Source of the DNA: Flavonifractor sp. An306 | Lineage (GTDB): Bacteria; Bacillota; Clostridia; Oscillospirales; Oscillospiraceae | Direction: 5' to 3' | Length of the DNA stretch: 59,023 bases | Assembly: GCF_002159455.1 (NCBI RefSeq) | Contig: NZ_NFIQ01000017.1 | Location: 1 to 59,023 of the forward strand | In this document: positions 33,948-42,193 of the stretch, one piece after another | How positions within the stretch are numbered: the stretch's first letter is position 1 | How the letters are laid out: each line of letters opens with the position of its first letter | The notes under the pieces: model-generated | What the model was told of the DNA's origin: nothing | The model's input: the letters and a program-made list of their open reading frames with translations, nothing else | Databases searched by the model: none | Position numbers and translations under genes: made by a program

Positions 33948-35567
33948 ATGGACACTATTTTCTACAACGGCGTCATCCGCACGCTGGACAAGGCCTATCC
34001 CCAGGTCAGCGCCATGGCGGTGAAGGACGGGGTGATCCTCCGCCTGGGCACCGACCAGGAGGTTCTGTCCCTGGCGGATGCCAACACCAAAAAGATCGAC
34101 CTGGAGGGCCGGCTGATGCTGCCCGGCTTCTCCGATACCCATCTGCACATGCTCTTTTACGCCACCTTCAAGCGGCGCATCGACCTGGTGGACACCACCA
34201 GCTATGAAGAGGTGGTGCGCCTGTGCAAGGCCGACGCGGAAAAGGCCCGGAAAGAGAATCGCTGGGTCATCGGCTGCAACTTCAACCAGGTCAACTGGAG
34301 CGACGTGAACAAGATCCCCGACCGCCACGACCTGGACGCCATCGCCGCCGACGTGCCCGTGTTCCTGCAGCGGGCCTGCGGCCATATCGTCTGCCTCAAC
34401 ACCAAGGCGCTCCAGCTGGCGGGGCTGTGGGACGAGCGGGCGGATACCACCCAGCATACCATGGACTTCGGGGAGGACGGCCTGCCCAACGGCTACGTGC
34501 GGGAGAACTCCGCTATGTGCGTGCAGAGCTGCTGGGAGCGCTTCACGGTCAATGACATCAAGGAGATGCTGGTCACCGTCTGCAAGGAGGCGGCCTCCAA
34601 GGGTATCGTGCAGGTACACAGCGACGACTTCAACCTGGTGGCCGACGACGACTTTGCCGACGTCATCCAGGCGTACAAGGAGCTGGCGGAGGAGGGGCGG
34701 CTGCCCATCCGGGTCAATGAGCAGATCCGTTTCCGCCGGGCCGAGCAGATCCAGCGCTTCCTGGACATGGGCTACCGGGCCAACGACACCCTGGGCCGCT
34801 TCAAGTTCGGGCCCATCAAGTTCCTGTGCGACGGCTCCCTGGGCTCCCACTCCGCCGCCATGCGCCAGCCCTACCGCAACGACCCGGGCACCAAGGGCCT
34901 GCTGCTGTTCGGCGACGAGGAGCTGTATGAGCTGGCCGAGCTGGCCTACACCAACAGCTTCCATCTGGTGGCCCACTGCATCGGCGACGCCGCCCTGGAG
35001 CAGATGCTCAACACCATCCAGCGGGTCTCCCGCACCCACCCCTATCCCGACCGGCGCAACGGCATCATCCACTGCCAGATCATGGACCAGGCCCAGCAGG
35101 ACCGGTTCAAGGAGATGAATCTGGTGGCCTATGTGCAGCCGGTGTTCCTCAAGGCCGACTCCAAGGTGGTGGACGACTGCGTGGGCCCCGAGCTGGGCAG
35201 GCAGAGTTACAACTGGCGGCGGTATGAGGACCTGGGGGTACACATGTGCGGCGGCTCGGACTGTCCGGTGGAGCCCTTTGACGTGCTGCCCAACCTGTAC
35301 TACGCCGTCACCCGTCGGGACGGGCGGAACGGCCCCCAGTGGTACCCGGAAAACGGCGTCACCCTGGAGGAGGCGGTGGAGATGTTCACCAGCGAGGCCG
35401 CCTACGCCTCCTATGACGAGGACCGCTACGGCACCCTGACGGTGGGCAAGTACGCCGACCTGGTGGTGCTGGACCGGAATATCTTTGAGCGTCCCCTGGA
35501 GGAGCTGTTTGACACCCAGGTTATGCTGACTATGGTAGAGGGAGAGATCGTGTACCAGCGCGGCTGA
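33948..35567 (+). CDS. Amidohydrolase family 3 protein (YtcJ-like)
   Basis: 539 aa. LPGFSDTHLHM near residue 60 carries the two metal His. VIGCNFNQVNW and a second catalytic region (FKFGPIKFLCDGSLGSHSA, HCIGDAA, HCQIMD, GGSDCPVEPFD) follow the YtcJ/PF07969 pattern. Cytoplasmic; the substrate is unknown. AAGGAGG lies seven bases before ATG 33948, so this start is better than the in-frame ATG at 33930 inside the previous gene. Two different amidohydrolases in one operon suggest sequential opening of a modified amino-acid derivative. Confidence 0.87.
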   Translation: MDTIFYNGVIRTLDKAYPQVSAMAVKDGVILRLGTDQEVLSLADANTKKIDLEGRLMLPGFSDTHLHMLFYATFKRRIDLVDTTSYEEVVRLCKADAEKARKENRWVIGCNFNQVNWSDVNKIPDRHDLDAIAADVPVFLQRACGHIVCLNTKALQLAGLWDERADTTQHTMDFGEDGLPNGYVRENSAMCVQSCWERFTVNDIKEMLVTVCKEAASKGIVQVHSDDFNLVADDDFADVIQAYKELAEEGRLPIRVNEQIRFRRAEQIQRFLDMGYRANDTLGRFKFGPIKFLCDGSLGSHSAAMRQPYRNDPGTKGLLLFGDEELYELAELAYTNSFHLVAHCIGDAALEQMLNTIQRVSRTHPYPDRRNGIIHCQIMDQAQQDRFKEMNLVAYVQPVFLKADSKVVDDCVGPELGRQSYNWRRYEDLGVHMCGGSDCPVEPFDVLPNLYYAVTRRDGRNGPQWYPENGVTLEEAVEMFTSEAAYASYDEDRYGTLTVGKYADLVVLDRNIFERPLEELFDTQVMLTMVEGEIVYQRG

Positions 35568-35605
35568 AAGAGGGGCCGCACAACGAGAAACGGAGGGAAT
35601 TGTGT

Positions 35606-36931
35606 ATGAAAAAGAAGCATTGGGGCATTGACAGCGTGGTGGTAGGCCTGGCCCTGTTTTCCACCATGTTTGGCGCGGGCAACCTGATTTTCCCGCCCCA
35701 GATTGGCCTGTCCACCGGTACCCAGTGGCTGCTGGGTGCCATTGGTATCCTGATCACCGGCGTCATCCTGCCGGTCACCGCCTTCTGGGCGGTAAACAAC
35801 GTGGGCGACGTAAAGACCCTGATGGGCCACGTCCACCCCAGGTTCTACGACTGGTTCTACGTCATCGGCTGTATCCTGGTGGGCATGGGCTCCACCCTGC
35901 CCCGGTCGGGCGCCACCACCCATGAGCTGGCTATCCAGCCCCTGTTCCCCAATGTCCCCATCTGGGTGACCATGGTGGTGTTCTTCGCCCTGGTGCTCTT
36001 CTTCGCCTTCGACAAGAACTCGGTGGTGGATAAACTGGGCAAATACCTGACCCCTCTGCTGCTGATCGTGCTGGCCATCGTCCTCATCAAGGGCGTGGTC
36101 TCCCCCATCGGCGTGCCCCAGGAGGTGGATAACCCCAATCCCGTCACCTCGGCCATGCTCACCGGCTACCTGACCGGCGACCTGACCGTGGGCCTGATGT
36201 GCGCCAACATCTTTATCAGCGGCCTGGTGCTGAAGGGCCATCGGGACGAGAAGGAGCGCAAGCGCTGCGGCATCCTGGTTGGCCTGGTCAGCGTGGCCTC
36301 CCTGGGCACCATCTATGTGATGCTCACCTACATCGGCGCCACCGGCGGCGCCTACTATGACCTGAGCACCCCCCAGACCACCCTGCTCTCCGGCCTCATC
36401 GGCCAGACTCTGGGCGTCGTGGGCATGGGCTGCATGGGTCTGGCGGTGGGCCTGGCCTGCCTGACCACCGCCGTGGGCATCGGCACCACCGGCGCCATGG
36501 TGGTAAACGAGGTCTCCAAGGGCCGCATCCCCTATCGGGTGTGGATCGTGGTAGTCTGCGTGGTGGGCGCGGTGTTCGGCTCCTTCGGCGTACAGAGCAT
36601 CATTGACTACGTGACCCCCATTTTCCTCATCATGTACCCCATCTGTATCGTCTTTACCGTGCTGGGCCTGCTGGACAAGTGGATCCCCAACGACGGCGTG
36701 TACAAGGGCGGCATCATCGTCTCCGGCGTGGTGAGCGTGGGCGACGCCATCCTCAGCGTGGCGCCCAACTTCACCGCCCTGCGCAATGTGATGGGCTTTA
36801 TCCCCCTGTTCGAGCAGGGCTTCTCCTGGCTGGTGCCCACCATCATCGGCATGATCGTGGGCGGCATCATCTGCCGCGGCAAGCCCCGCTACTTCTATCA
36901 GCCCGCTGAGACGGCTGACAGCGCCCAGTAA
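35606..36931 (+). CDS. brnQ: Branched-chain amino acid carrier BrnQ (LIVCS family)
   Basis: 441 aa with about 12 membrane segments. VVGLALFSTMFGAGNLIFPPQIG is the strongly conserved N-terminal BrnQ motif. Na+-coupled importers of Leu, Ile and Val belong here; given the neighbours, a related amino acid is possible. CGGAGGG lies eight bases before ATG 35606. It follows the amidohydrolases co-directionally, and a large palindrome at 36951-36990 follows it. Confidence 0.9.
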   Translation: MKKKHWGIDSVVVGLALFSTMFGAGNLIFPPQIGLSTGTQWLLGAIGILITGVILPVTAFWAVNNVGDVKTLMGHVHPRFYDWFYVIGCILVGMGSTLPRSGATTHELAIQPLFPNVPIWVTMVVFFALVLFFAFDKNSVVDKLGKYLTPLLLIVLAIVLIKGVVSPIGVPQEVDNPNPVTSAMLTGYLTGDLTVGLMCANIFISGLVLKGHRDEKERKRCGILVGLVSVASLGTIYVMLTYIGATGGAYYDLSTPQTTLLSGLIGQTLGVVGMGCMGLAVGLACLTTAVGIGTTGAMVVNEVSKGRIPYRVWIVVVCVVGAVFGSFGVQSIIDYVTPIFLIMYPICIVFTVLGLLDKWIPNDGVYKGGIIVSGVVSVGDAILSVAPNFTALRNVMGFIPLFEQGFSWLVPTIIGMIVGGIICRGKPRYFYQPAETADSAQ

Positions 36932-36950
36932 AAAGCACCGGTACAAAAAC

Positions 36951-36993
36951 ACGCACCGCGGCAGGGCCGGCCGGCCCTGCCGCGGTGCGTTTC
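36951..36993 (+). terminator. Perfect GC-rich hairpin, probable terminator
   Basis: ACGCACCGCGGCAGGGCC (36951-36968) pairs without mismatch with 36973-36990, followed by only TT. It separates brnQ from the EamA gene; with such a short T run it may act mainly as an mRNA 3' stabiliser. Confidence 0.65.
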
Positions 36994-37009
36994 AGAGAGA
37001 AGGAGCAAT

Positions 37010-37954
37010 ATGAACAGCATCAAGCAAGAAAAACCGGCCGCCGCCCTCTCCAAACCCTGGGTGGTGGGCCTGGCGGCCTCCTTTTGCTGCCTGCTCTGGG
37101 GCAGCGCCTTCCCGGCGGTCAAGATCGGCTACCGGCTGCTGGACATCGGCGGGGAGGACTCCGCCGCCCAGATCGTCTATGCCGGCCTGCGCTTTTTCAT
37201 CGCCGGGGTGCTCATCGTCCTGTTCCACTGCCTGCGGGAGCGGCGGTTTGTCTGCCCCAAGCGCAGCTCCTGGCCCATGGTGGCCAAGCTGGGTCTGGTG
37301 CAGACCGCCGTGCAGTATTTTTTCTTCTACATCGGCATGGCCCACACCTCGGGGGTGAAGGCCTCGGTGATCACCGCCTCCAACGTGTTTTGGGCCATCC
37401 TCATCTCCGCCCTGGTGTTCCGCTTTGAGGCCCTGGGGTGGAACAAGCTGCTGGGCTGCCTGTGCGGGTTTCTGGGCGTGGTGGTCATCAACCTGTCTGG
37501 CGGTTCCCTGGCGGGGGGACTCTCCCTGGCGGGGGAGGGGGCCATCTTCCTGGCCGCCGTGGCAAACGGACTGGCCGTGTCCATGTTCAAGTTCTATTCC
37601 GCCCATGAGGACGCCTTTGTGCTGTGCGGCTATCAGTTTGTGCTGGGCGGCCTGCTGCTGCTGGCCGGGGGTCTGGCCGGCGGGGGCGCGCTGTCCGGCT
37701 TTGACCTGCCCTCCCTGCTGATTCTGGCCTATATGGGCGTATTGTCGGCGGTGGCCTATACAATTTGGAGTATTTTAACCAAATATAACCCTGTGGCCAG
37801 CGTGACCATCTACGGCTTTCTCAATCCGGTGTTCGGCGTGCTCCTGTCCGCCCTGCTGCTGGGGGAGCAGAACCAGGCCTTCACCGTCTATGGACTGGCG
37901 GCCCTGGTGCTGGTGTGCCTGGGCATCTTCCTGGTCAACCGGGCCAAGGGCTGA
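37010..37954 (+). CDS. EamA/DMT family transporter
   Basis: 314 aa, ten predicted membrane segments in two homologous EamA halves (LLWGSAFPAVKIGYRLLDIGGED... and LIYLAYMGVLSAVAYTIWSIL-type second half). Family members export amino acids or other small metabolites. AAGGAG lies seven bases before ATG 37010. It is convergent with the histidine kinase gene, with six bases between stops. It may export a by-product of the catabolic operon, but this is inference. Confidence 0.88.
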   Translation: MNSIKQEKPAAALSKPWVVGLAASFCCLLWGSAFPAVKIGYRLLDIGGEDSAAQIVYAGLRFFIAGVLIVLFHCLRERRFVCPKRSSWPMVAKLGLVQTAVQYFFFYIGMAHTSGVKASVITASNVFWAILISALVFRFEALGWNKLLGCLCGFLGVVVINLSGGSLAGGLSLAGEGAIFLAAVANGLAVSMFKFYSAHEDAFVLCGYQFVLGGLLLLAGGLAGGGALSGFDLPSLLILAYMGVLSAVAYTIWSILTKYNPVASVTIYGFLNPVFGVLLSALLLGEQNQAFTVYGLAALVLVCLGIFLVNRAKG

Positions 37955-37960
37955 GGCGGC

Positions 37961-39096
37961 TCAGGCCGGGGGAGCTTCGCTTTCGGGCAGCAGCAGGATA
38001 AAGCGGCTGCCGCCGCCCGGGGCGGGCTCGGCCCAGACCTGCCCGTTGTGCAGCTCGGCAATGGCCCGCACCAGGGAGAGCCCCAGTCCCGCGCCTCCCA
38101 GCTGGCGGGAGCGGGAGGGGTCCACCCGGAAGAAGGGCTCAAATACCTGCTGGAGCAGTTCCTGGGGGATCCCGATGCCCTGGTCGGTGATCTCCACCCG
38201 GAGAACGCCGCCGGCGCAGGCAGCGGAGACCGTCACGGACCGTCGGGACGGTTGTATTTGACGGCGTTTTCCACCAGATTGAAGAGGGCCCGCTCCAGCA
38301 GGGTGCGGTTGCCCAGGACGGTTCCAGGCTGGGCGTGGAGCTGGATGGAGACTTGCTGCTGCCGGGCCTGGTTCAGCAGGTCTTCCACCGTATCGGCCAG
38401 CAGCTGGGGTACGTCAACCCGGTCCCCGCACTCCAGCGTGTCCATGTTGCTCAGGGCCAGCAGATCGCCCACCAGATCGGACAGGCGCTGGGTCTGCTCC
38501 TCCAGCACCCGCAGCAGCGCGTCGGTTTCCGGCGTGCTGCACAGCCCCTTTTTCCGAAAGAGGGCCATGCGGGTTTTGAGCACCGTCAGCGGCGTGCGCA
38601 GCTCATGGGCGGCGCACTGGGAAAAGCGCTTCTGCCGGGCAAAGGCCTGGCTGAGATTTTGGGACATCTGGTTGAAGGAGACCGTCAGGCCCGCCACCTC
38701 GTCTCCGCTGGAGGGCACGGGAAGGGGCCGGTCCAGATCCGCCGCGGTCCTGCTGCGGATCTGCTCGTCCAGGCGGCGCAGGGGGGAGAGGGCCTTCCCC
38801 GTGAGCCAATACACCATCAGACAGCCCACGGCCACGATCACCCCCATGGCCAGCAGGCTCTGTACCCGGAAGAGCCTGCGCACGGGGAGGGTGGACTGGG
38901 CCAGGGACAGCTCCTCCATGGGGGGCGAGCCGGCGGTTTCCAGCGCAACCGCCGGATGGAGGGGAATGGCCTCAATGGCGTCCGCCATCTCATAGGCGTA
39001 GTAGTTGTGGCTGAGGGTCAGAAGCAGACAGCAGGCGGCCAGCAGCAGGCCGCACACCAGGGTCACCCGCAGGCGCAGGGAGAGACGCTGTTTCAC
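37961..39096 (-). pseudogene. Sensor histidine kinase split by a frameshift in the ATPase domain
   Basis: Reading from 39096: two membrane segments (about residues 9-27 and 82-99), a HAMP linker, an H-box with phospho-His in CAAHELRTPLTV, and the N-box LVENAVKYNRPDG, then a stop at 38233. The G-boxes (DQGIGIPQELL, GGAGLGLSLVRA) continue in the other frame from GTG 38236 to 37961. One extra C at about 38237-38239 would make a single 378-residue kinase. Stop and GTG overlap as GTGA, so re-initiation could make two pieces, but the break lies inside the Bergerat fold. The kinase pairs with the regulator at 39093-39767. Confidence 0.85.
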
Positions 39097-39767
39097 CGCT
39101 CCACCTCCAGGCGATAGCCCTGACCGATCTTTGTCACAATGGGGTCGTATCCAAGGGCCTGGCGGAGCTTTTTCCGTAGAGAGGAGATGTGCATGCGCAC
39201 AGAGTGGCTGAAGGGGTTGGAGTCGCTTTCCCAGATGTGGTCCAGCAGTTCCTCCTGGCTGACGGTCCGCTCCGGGTGGAGCATCAGGTATTCCAGCAGC
39301 TCAAATTCCTTGCGGGTCAGGGGGAGCGCCGCCCCGTCCGCCGTGATCTCCCGCCGCCGGGCGTCCAGGGTCAGGGCTCCGGCGGAAACGGCGGCGCTCC
39401 TGGGGGCAAAGTTCCGGCGTAGCAGGGCCCGCACCCGGGCCTCCAGCTCCTCCAGCTCAAAGGGCTTTGTCAGGTAGTCGTCCGCCCCCAGGTCCAGACC
39501 GGCCACCCGCTCCGACAGCGCGCTTCTGGCGGACAGAATGAGCACCCGCAGCGCCGGCTTCTCCTGCCGGATGGCCCGCAGAATGTCCAGCCCGTCCATG
39601 CCCGGCAGATTTAAGTCCAGGATCACCAGGTCGTAGGGTTCCACCAGAATATGTTCCCATGCCGTAAGGCCGTCGTAACAGCGTTCCACCGTGTAGCGCT
39701 CCAGCTCCAGGTCCTCCGCGATATCGTCGCACAGCTGGCGCTCGTCCTCCACCACCAAAATTCTCAT
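39093..39767 (-). CDS. OmpR/PhoB-family response regulator
   Basis: 224 aa. Receiver domain (MRILVVEDERQLCDDIAEDL; phospho-acceptor Asp in LVILDLNLPGMDG; Lys in YLTKPFE) and a winged-helix DNA-binding domain (LTRKEFELLEYLMLHPERTVSQEELLDHIW; VRMHISSLRKKL). ATG 39767 is chosen because it places the receiver at residue 1. It overlaps the kinase start by four bases. Its likely operator is the perfect palindrome at 39811-39849 between it and the divergent redox operon. Confidence 0.92.
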   Translation of the reverse strand: MRILVVEDERQLCDDIAEDLELERYTVERCYDGLTAWEHILVEPYDLVILDLNLPGMDGLDILRAIRQEKPALRVLILSARSALSERVAGLDLGADDYLTKPFELEELEARVRALLRRNFAPRSAAVSAGALTLDARRREITADGAALPLTRKEFELLEYLMLHPERTVSQEELLDHIWESDSNPFSHSVRMHISSLRKKLRQALGYDPIVTKIGQGYRLEVER

Positions 39768-39810
39768 AACAAAACTCCCGGCGTTTTTCTGACAAGATAT
39801 CATAAACTGG

Positions 39811-39849
39811 GTCAAATCCGTGTCAAGCATTCCTTGACACGGATTTGAC
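39811..39849. promoter_or_regulatory. Perfect 17-bp palindrome with divergent promoters
   Basis: GTCAAATCCGTGTCAAG (39811-39827) is repeated inverted at 39833-39849 with five bases between. Each arm contains a TTGACA -35 element on one strand. Downstream -10-like elements lie on each side: TATGGT (39856-39861) on plus and TATGAT (39804-39799 region) on minus, both 16 bp away. Each arm also holds two direct GTCAA-type half-sites, as OmpR-family regulators use. Confidence 0.7.
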
Positions 39850-39901
39850 ATGTTGTATGGTACCATATCCCCCGTCAAATGAAAACACAGGAGGAATTTT
39901 C

Positions 39902-40576
39902 ATGCAGAAAAAACGTGTTGTAGCCGCCGCCCTGGCCCTTTGCCTCACCCTCGGCGCCTGCGGGAGCAAGGAGCCCAGCCGGGAGGAGGTGGAGGCGGCC
40001 ATCCGGGACGGCTCCGTCACGGTGCAGGACGCGCTGGACAAGGGTTGGATCACCCAGGAGTGGGCGGACAGCTATCTGGAGGAGAACTCCGTGCCAGCGG
40101 CGGATAAAGTGGCCATCAACAAGGTGGGCGACTTTACCACTCAGACACTGGCGGGGGAGGAGTTTACCAATGAGGACCTTCCCTCCGTGGCCTTCGTGGC
40201 CTTTCTGGACCCTGAGGACGAGGGCTTTGCCGACTTCTATCAGGCCCTGAGCGATGGGGCGGAGGGCGTCCGCTCCGCAGGGGCCGACATTGTGGTGTGC
40301 GTCAAGGGCGACATGGACGCCCAGCTGTTTCAGGACGCGCCCTTTTCCATTGTGGCGTACAACGACTCCATGAAAGAGGCCCTGGCCCAAAATGACGAGA
40401 TGGCCTCCGGCATTCCCTGTACCGGCGTCTGGTACGTGAACGGCTCTCTCATTTCCGCCTGGAGCTCCTCGCTGGACGGGGAGACGCTGTCGGAGAGCGC
40501 CGGCAGCTATGTGTCCATGGGTCAGGAGAGCGGCGGCGAGACAGAGGACGGCATGGCGGCCGTCACGATGGGGTGA
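39902..40576 (+). CDS. Putative lipoprotein of the thiol/redox operon
   Basis: 224 aa. Signal peptide ending in lipobox LTLGACGS (about residues 14-21). The first mature part (EEVEAAIRDGSVTVQDALDKGWIT) is helical, followed by a thioredoxin-like looking region (DLPSVAFVAFLDPEDEGFADFYQALSD) without a CXXC motif. Function unknown; the operon context (CXXC micro-protein, polyferredoxin, TlpA) suggests an accessory to extracytoplasmic electron transfer. AGGAGG lies before ATG 39902. Confidence 0.75.
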   Translation: MQKKRVVAAALALCLTLGACGSKEPSREEVEAAIRDGSVTVQDALDKGWITQEWADSYLEENSVPAADKVAINKVGDFTTQTLAGEEFTNEDLPSVAFVAFLDPEDEGFADFYQALSDGAEGVRSAGADIVVCVKGDMDAQLFQDAPFSIVAYNDSMKEALAQNDEMASGIPCTGVWYVNGSLISAWSSSLDGETLSESAGSYVSMGQESGGETEDGMAAVTMG

Positions 40577-40583
40577 GCGGGGA

Positions 40584-40715
40584 ATGAAGAGAAGTTCCGT
40601 TCTACTGCTGCTGGCCGGGGCGGTCCTCATCGCGGCGGGGGTGCTGCGGGAGGAGCACGTCACGGTGCTGCACAAGGGCGTCAATCTGTGTCTGGAGTGT
40701 GTGGGCATTGGCTAG
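40584..40715 (+). CDS. CD1871A-family CXXC micro-protein
   Basis: 43 aa. One membrane helix (SVLLLLAGAVLIAAGVL) and a C-terminal CLEC motif in the pattern HKGVNLCLECVGIG, matching the small CD1871A family of CXXC-containing proteins. They sit next to NapH-like ferredoxins in Clostridia and may pass electrons or carry a metal. It overlaps the next gene by eight bases. Too short for many gene finders, but the family match is clear by motif. Confidence 0.78.
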   Translation: MKRSSVLLLLAGAVLIAAGVLREEHVTVLHKGVNLCLECVGIG

Positions 40716-41580
40716 AGAAAAACGAAGCGGAGGCCGCTGGAAGATTCAGCTGCTGGCCACGTTGGCCTGCAATCCCTTTCTGTCCAACTTCTTTAAAGGG
40801 AAATTATACCGCGGCCCCCTGAAAGGCGTGTGCGTTCCGGGGCTGAACTGCTACTCCTGCCCTGCCGCCGCGGCGTCCTGCCCCATCGGCTCCCTGCAGG
40901 CGGTGGTCGGCGCCCCCCAGTACCAGGTATCCTACTACGTTGTGGGCATCCTCATCTTTCTGGGCGCACTTCTGGGGCGCGGGATCTGCGGCTTTCTGTG
41001 CCCCTTTGGATGGTTCCAGGAGCTGCTGCACAAGCTCCCCACCAGGAAATACAGCACCCGCCGGCTGCACGGGCTGACCTATCTGAAATATGGGGTTCTG
41101 GTGGTGTTTGTGATCCTGCTGCCCATGACGGTGGTCAATGAGGTGGGGCTGGGCGACCCCTTTTTCTGCAAATATCTCTGCCCCGCCGGGATCCTGGAGG
41201 GCGGGCTCCCTCTGTCGCTGGCCAATGAGAGCATCCGGGCCAGCCTGGGGACGCTGTTTACCTGGAAGAGCTGCCTTCTGGTTGGGGTGGTAGTGCTGGC
41301 CGTCTTTTTCTACCGGCCCTTCTGCAAGTGGCTCTGCCCCCTGGGGGCCTTCTACGCCCTGTTCAACAAGCATGCCCTCTGCCGCCTGTCCGTCGATCAG
41401 GACCGGTGCACCGCCTGCGGCGCGTGCAGCAGGGCCTGCGGCATGGATGTGGACGTGTTCCGCAGCCCCAACCACACCGAATGTATCCGGTGCGGGGACT
41501 GCATCCGGGCCTGCCCCCATCAGGCCATCCGCAGGACCCCGGACCTGCGGGCAACACACAAAAAGGAGTTGAGCCGATGA
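40708..41580 (+). CDS. NapH-like membrane polyferredoxin (4Fe-4S binding)
   Basis: 290 aa, about four to five membrane segments. Cys motifs CGFLCPFGW, CKYLCPAG and CKWLCPLGAF are typical of NapH/CcoG/RnfB-type quinol-interacting proteins. Two C-terminal 4Fe-4S sites follow: CTACGACSRACGMD and CIRCGDCIRACP. It would move electrons across the membrane to the extracytoplasmic thioredoxin-like protein encoded next. TTG 40708 is preferred because GGAG lies eleven bases upstream; GTG 40699 is an alternative. Confidence 0.85.
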   Translation: MAREKRSGGRWKIQLLATLACNPFLSNFFKGKLYRGPLKGVCVPGLNCYSCPAAAASCPIGSLQAVVGAPQYQVSYYVVGILIFLGALLGRGICGFLCPFGWFQELLHKLPTRKYSTRRLHGLTYLKYGVLVVFVILLPMTVVNEVGLGDPFFCKYLCPAGILEGGLPLSLANESIRASLGTLFTWKSCLLVGVVVLAVFFYRPFCKWLCPLGAFYALFNKHALCRLSVDQDRCTACGACSRACGMDVDVFRSPNHTECIRCGDCIRACPHQAIRRTPDLRATHKKELSR

Positions 41581-42113
41581 AAAAGAGCATTTGTATCCTG
41601 CTGGCCGCCGGCCTCATGGCGGGCCTGAGCGCCTGCTCGTCCTCCGACGATACGCTGGTCTCCAAGACCCCCTTTCCCGCCTTTTCCGAGCTGGATACCC
41701 AGGGAAACACCGTGACCAGCGATATCTTTGCCGATTACGACGCCACCATCATCAATTTCTGGAACAACGGCTGCGGCACCTGTATTGAGGAAATGCCCGA
41801 GCTGGAGGCCTATTATCAGGACTTCAAGGAGCAGAACATCAACCTGATCGGCGTGGCCTCCGACTCGGGAGAGAGCGATGAGCAGCTGGAGACCGCCCGG
41901 GAGATTTTGGCGGAAAAGGGCGTGACATACACCAATCTGTCCCCCGACCCGGACAACGGGCTGTACCAGGACTTTATTTCCCAGCTGGCGGGCTATCCCA
42001 CCACCTATGTGGTGGACAGCGAGGGCAACATTGTGGGAGCGCCCATCATTGGAAACGTAAAGGCCCAGGAGGATACCCTGAACGCCCGCCTGGAGCAGGC
42101 CATGGGCGATTAA
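41577..42113 (+). CDS. TlpA/ResA-family thioredoxin-like lipoprotein
   Basis: 178 aa. Lipobox LSACSS near residue 19 and a redoxin domain with the active site NNGCGTCIEEMPEL (CGTC). GYPTTYVVD is the conserved cis-Pro region. Works outside the membrane as a thiol-disulfide reductase or electron acceptor. Start ATG 41577 overlaps the previous stop (ATGA). It receives electrons most plausibly from the polyferredoxin; the function of the cluster resembles methionine-sulfoxide or cytochrome reduction systems, but no such enzyme is nearby. Confidence 0.87.
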   Translation: MKKSICILLAAGLMAGLSACSSSDDTLVSKTPFPAFSELDTQGNTVTSDIFADYDATIINFWNNGCGTCIEEMPELEAYYQDFKEQNINLIGVASDSGESDEQLETAREILAEKGVTYTNLSPDPDNGLYQDFISQLAGYPTTYVVDSEGNIVGAPIIGNVKAQEDTLNARLEQAMGD

Positions 42114-42138
42114 CAGCAAAAGGGTACAGAACAGGAGA

Positions 42139-42176
42139 GAGGGATCAGCCCATGGGGCTGATCCCTCCTTTCTTTT
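42139..42176 (+). terminator. Intrinsic terminator of the redox operon
   Basis: GAGGGATCAGCCC (42139-42151) pairs with GGGCTGATCCCTC (42155-42167), followed by CTTTCTTTT. Convergent with the J-like protein gene. Confidence 0.85.
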
Positions 42177-42193
42177 GTGGAGATAAGCGGGGG

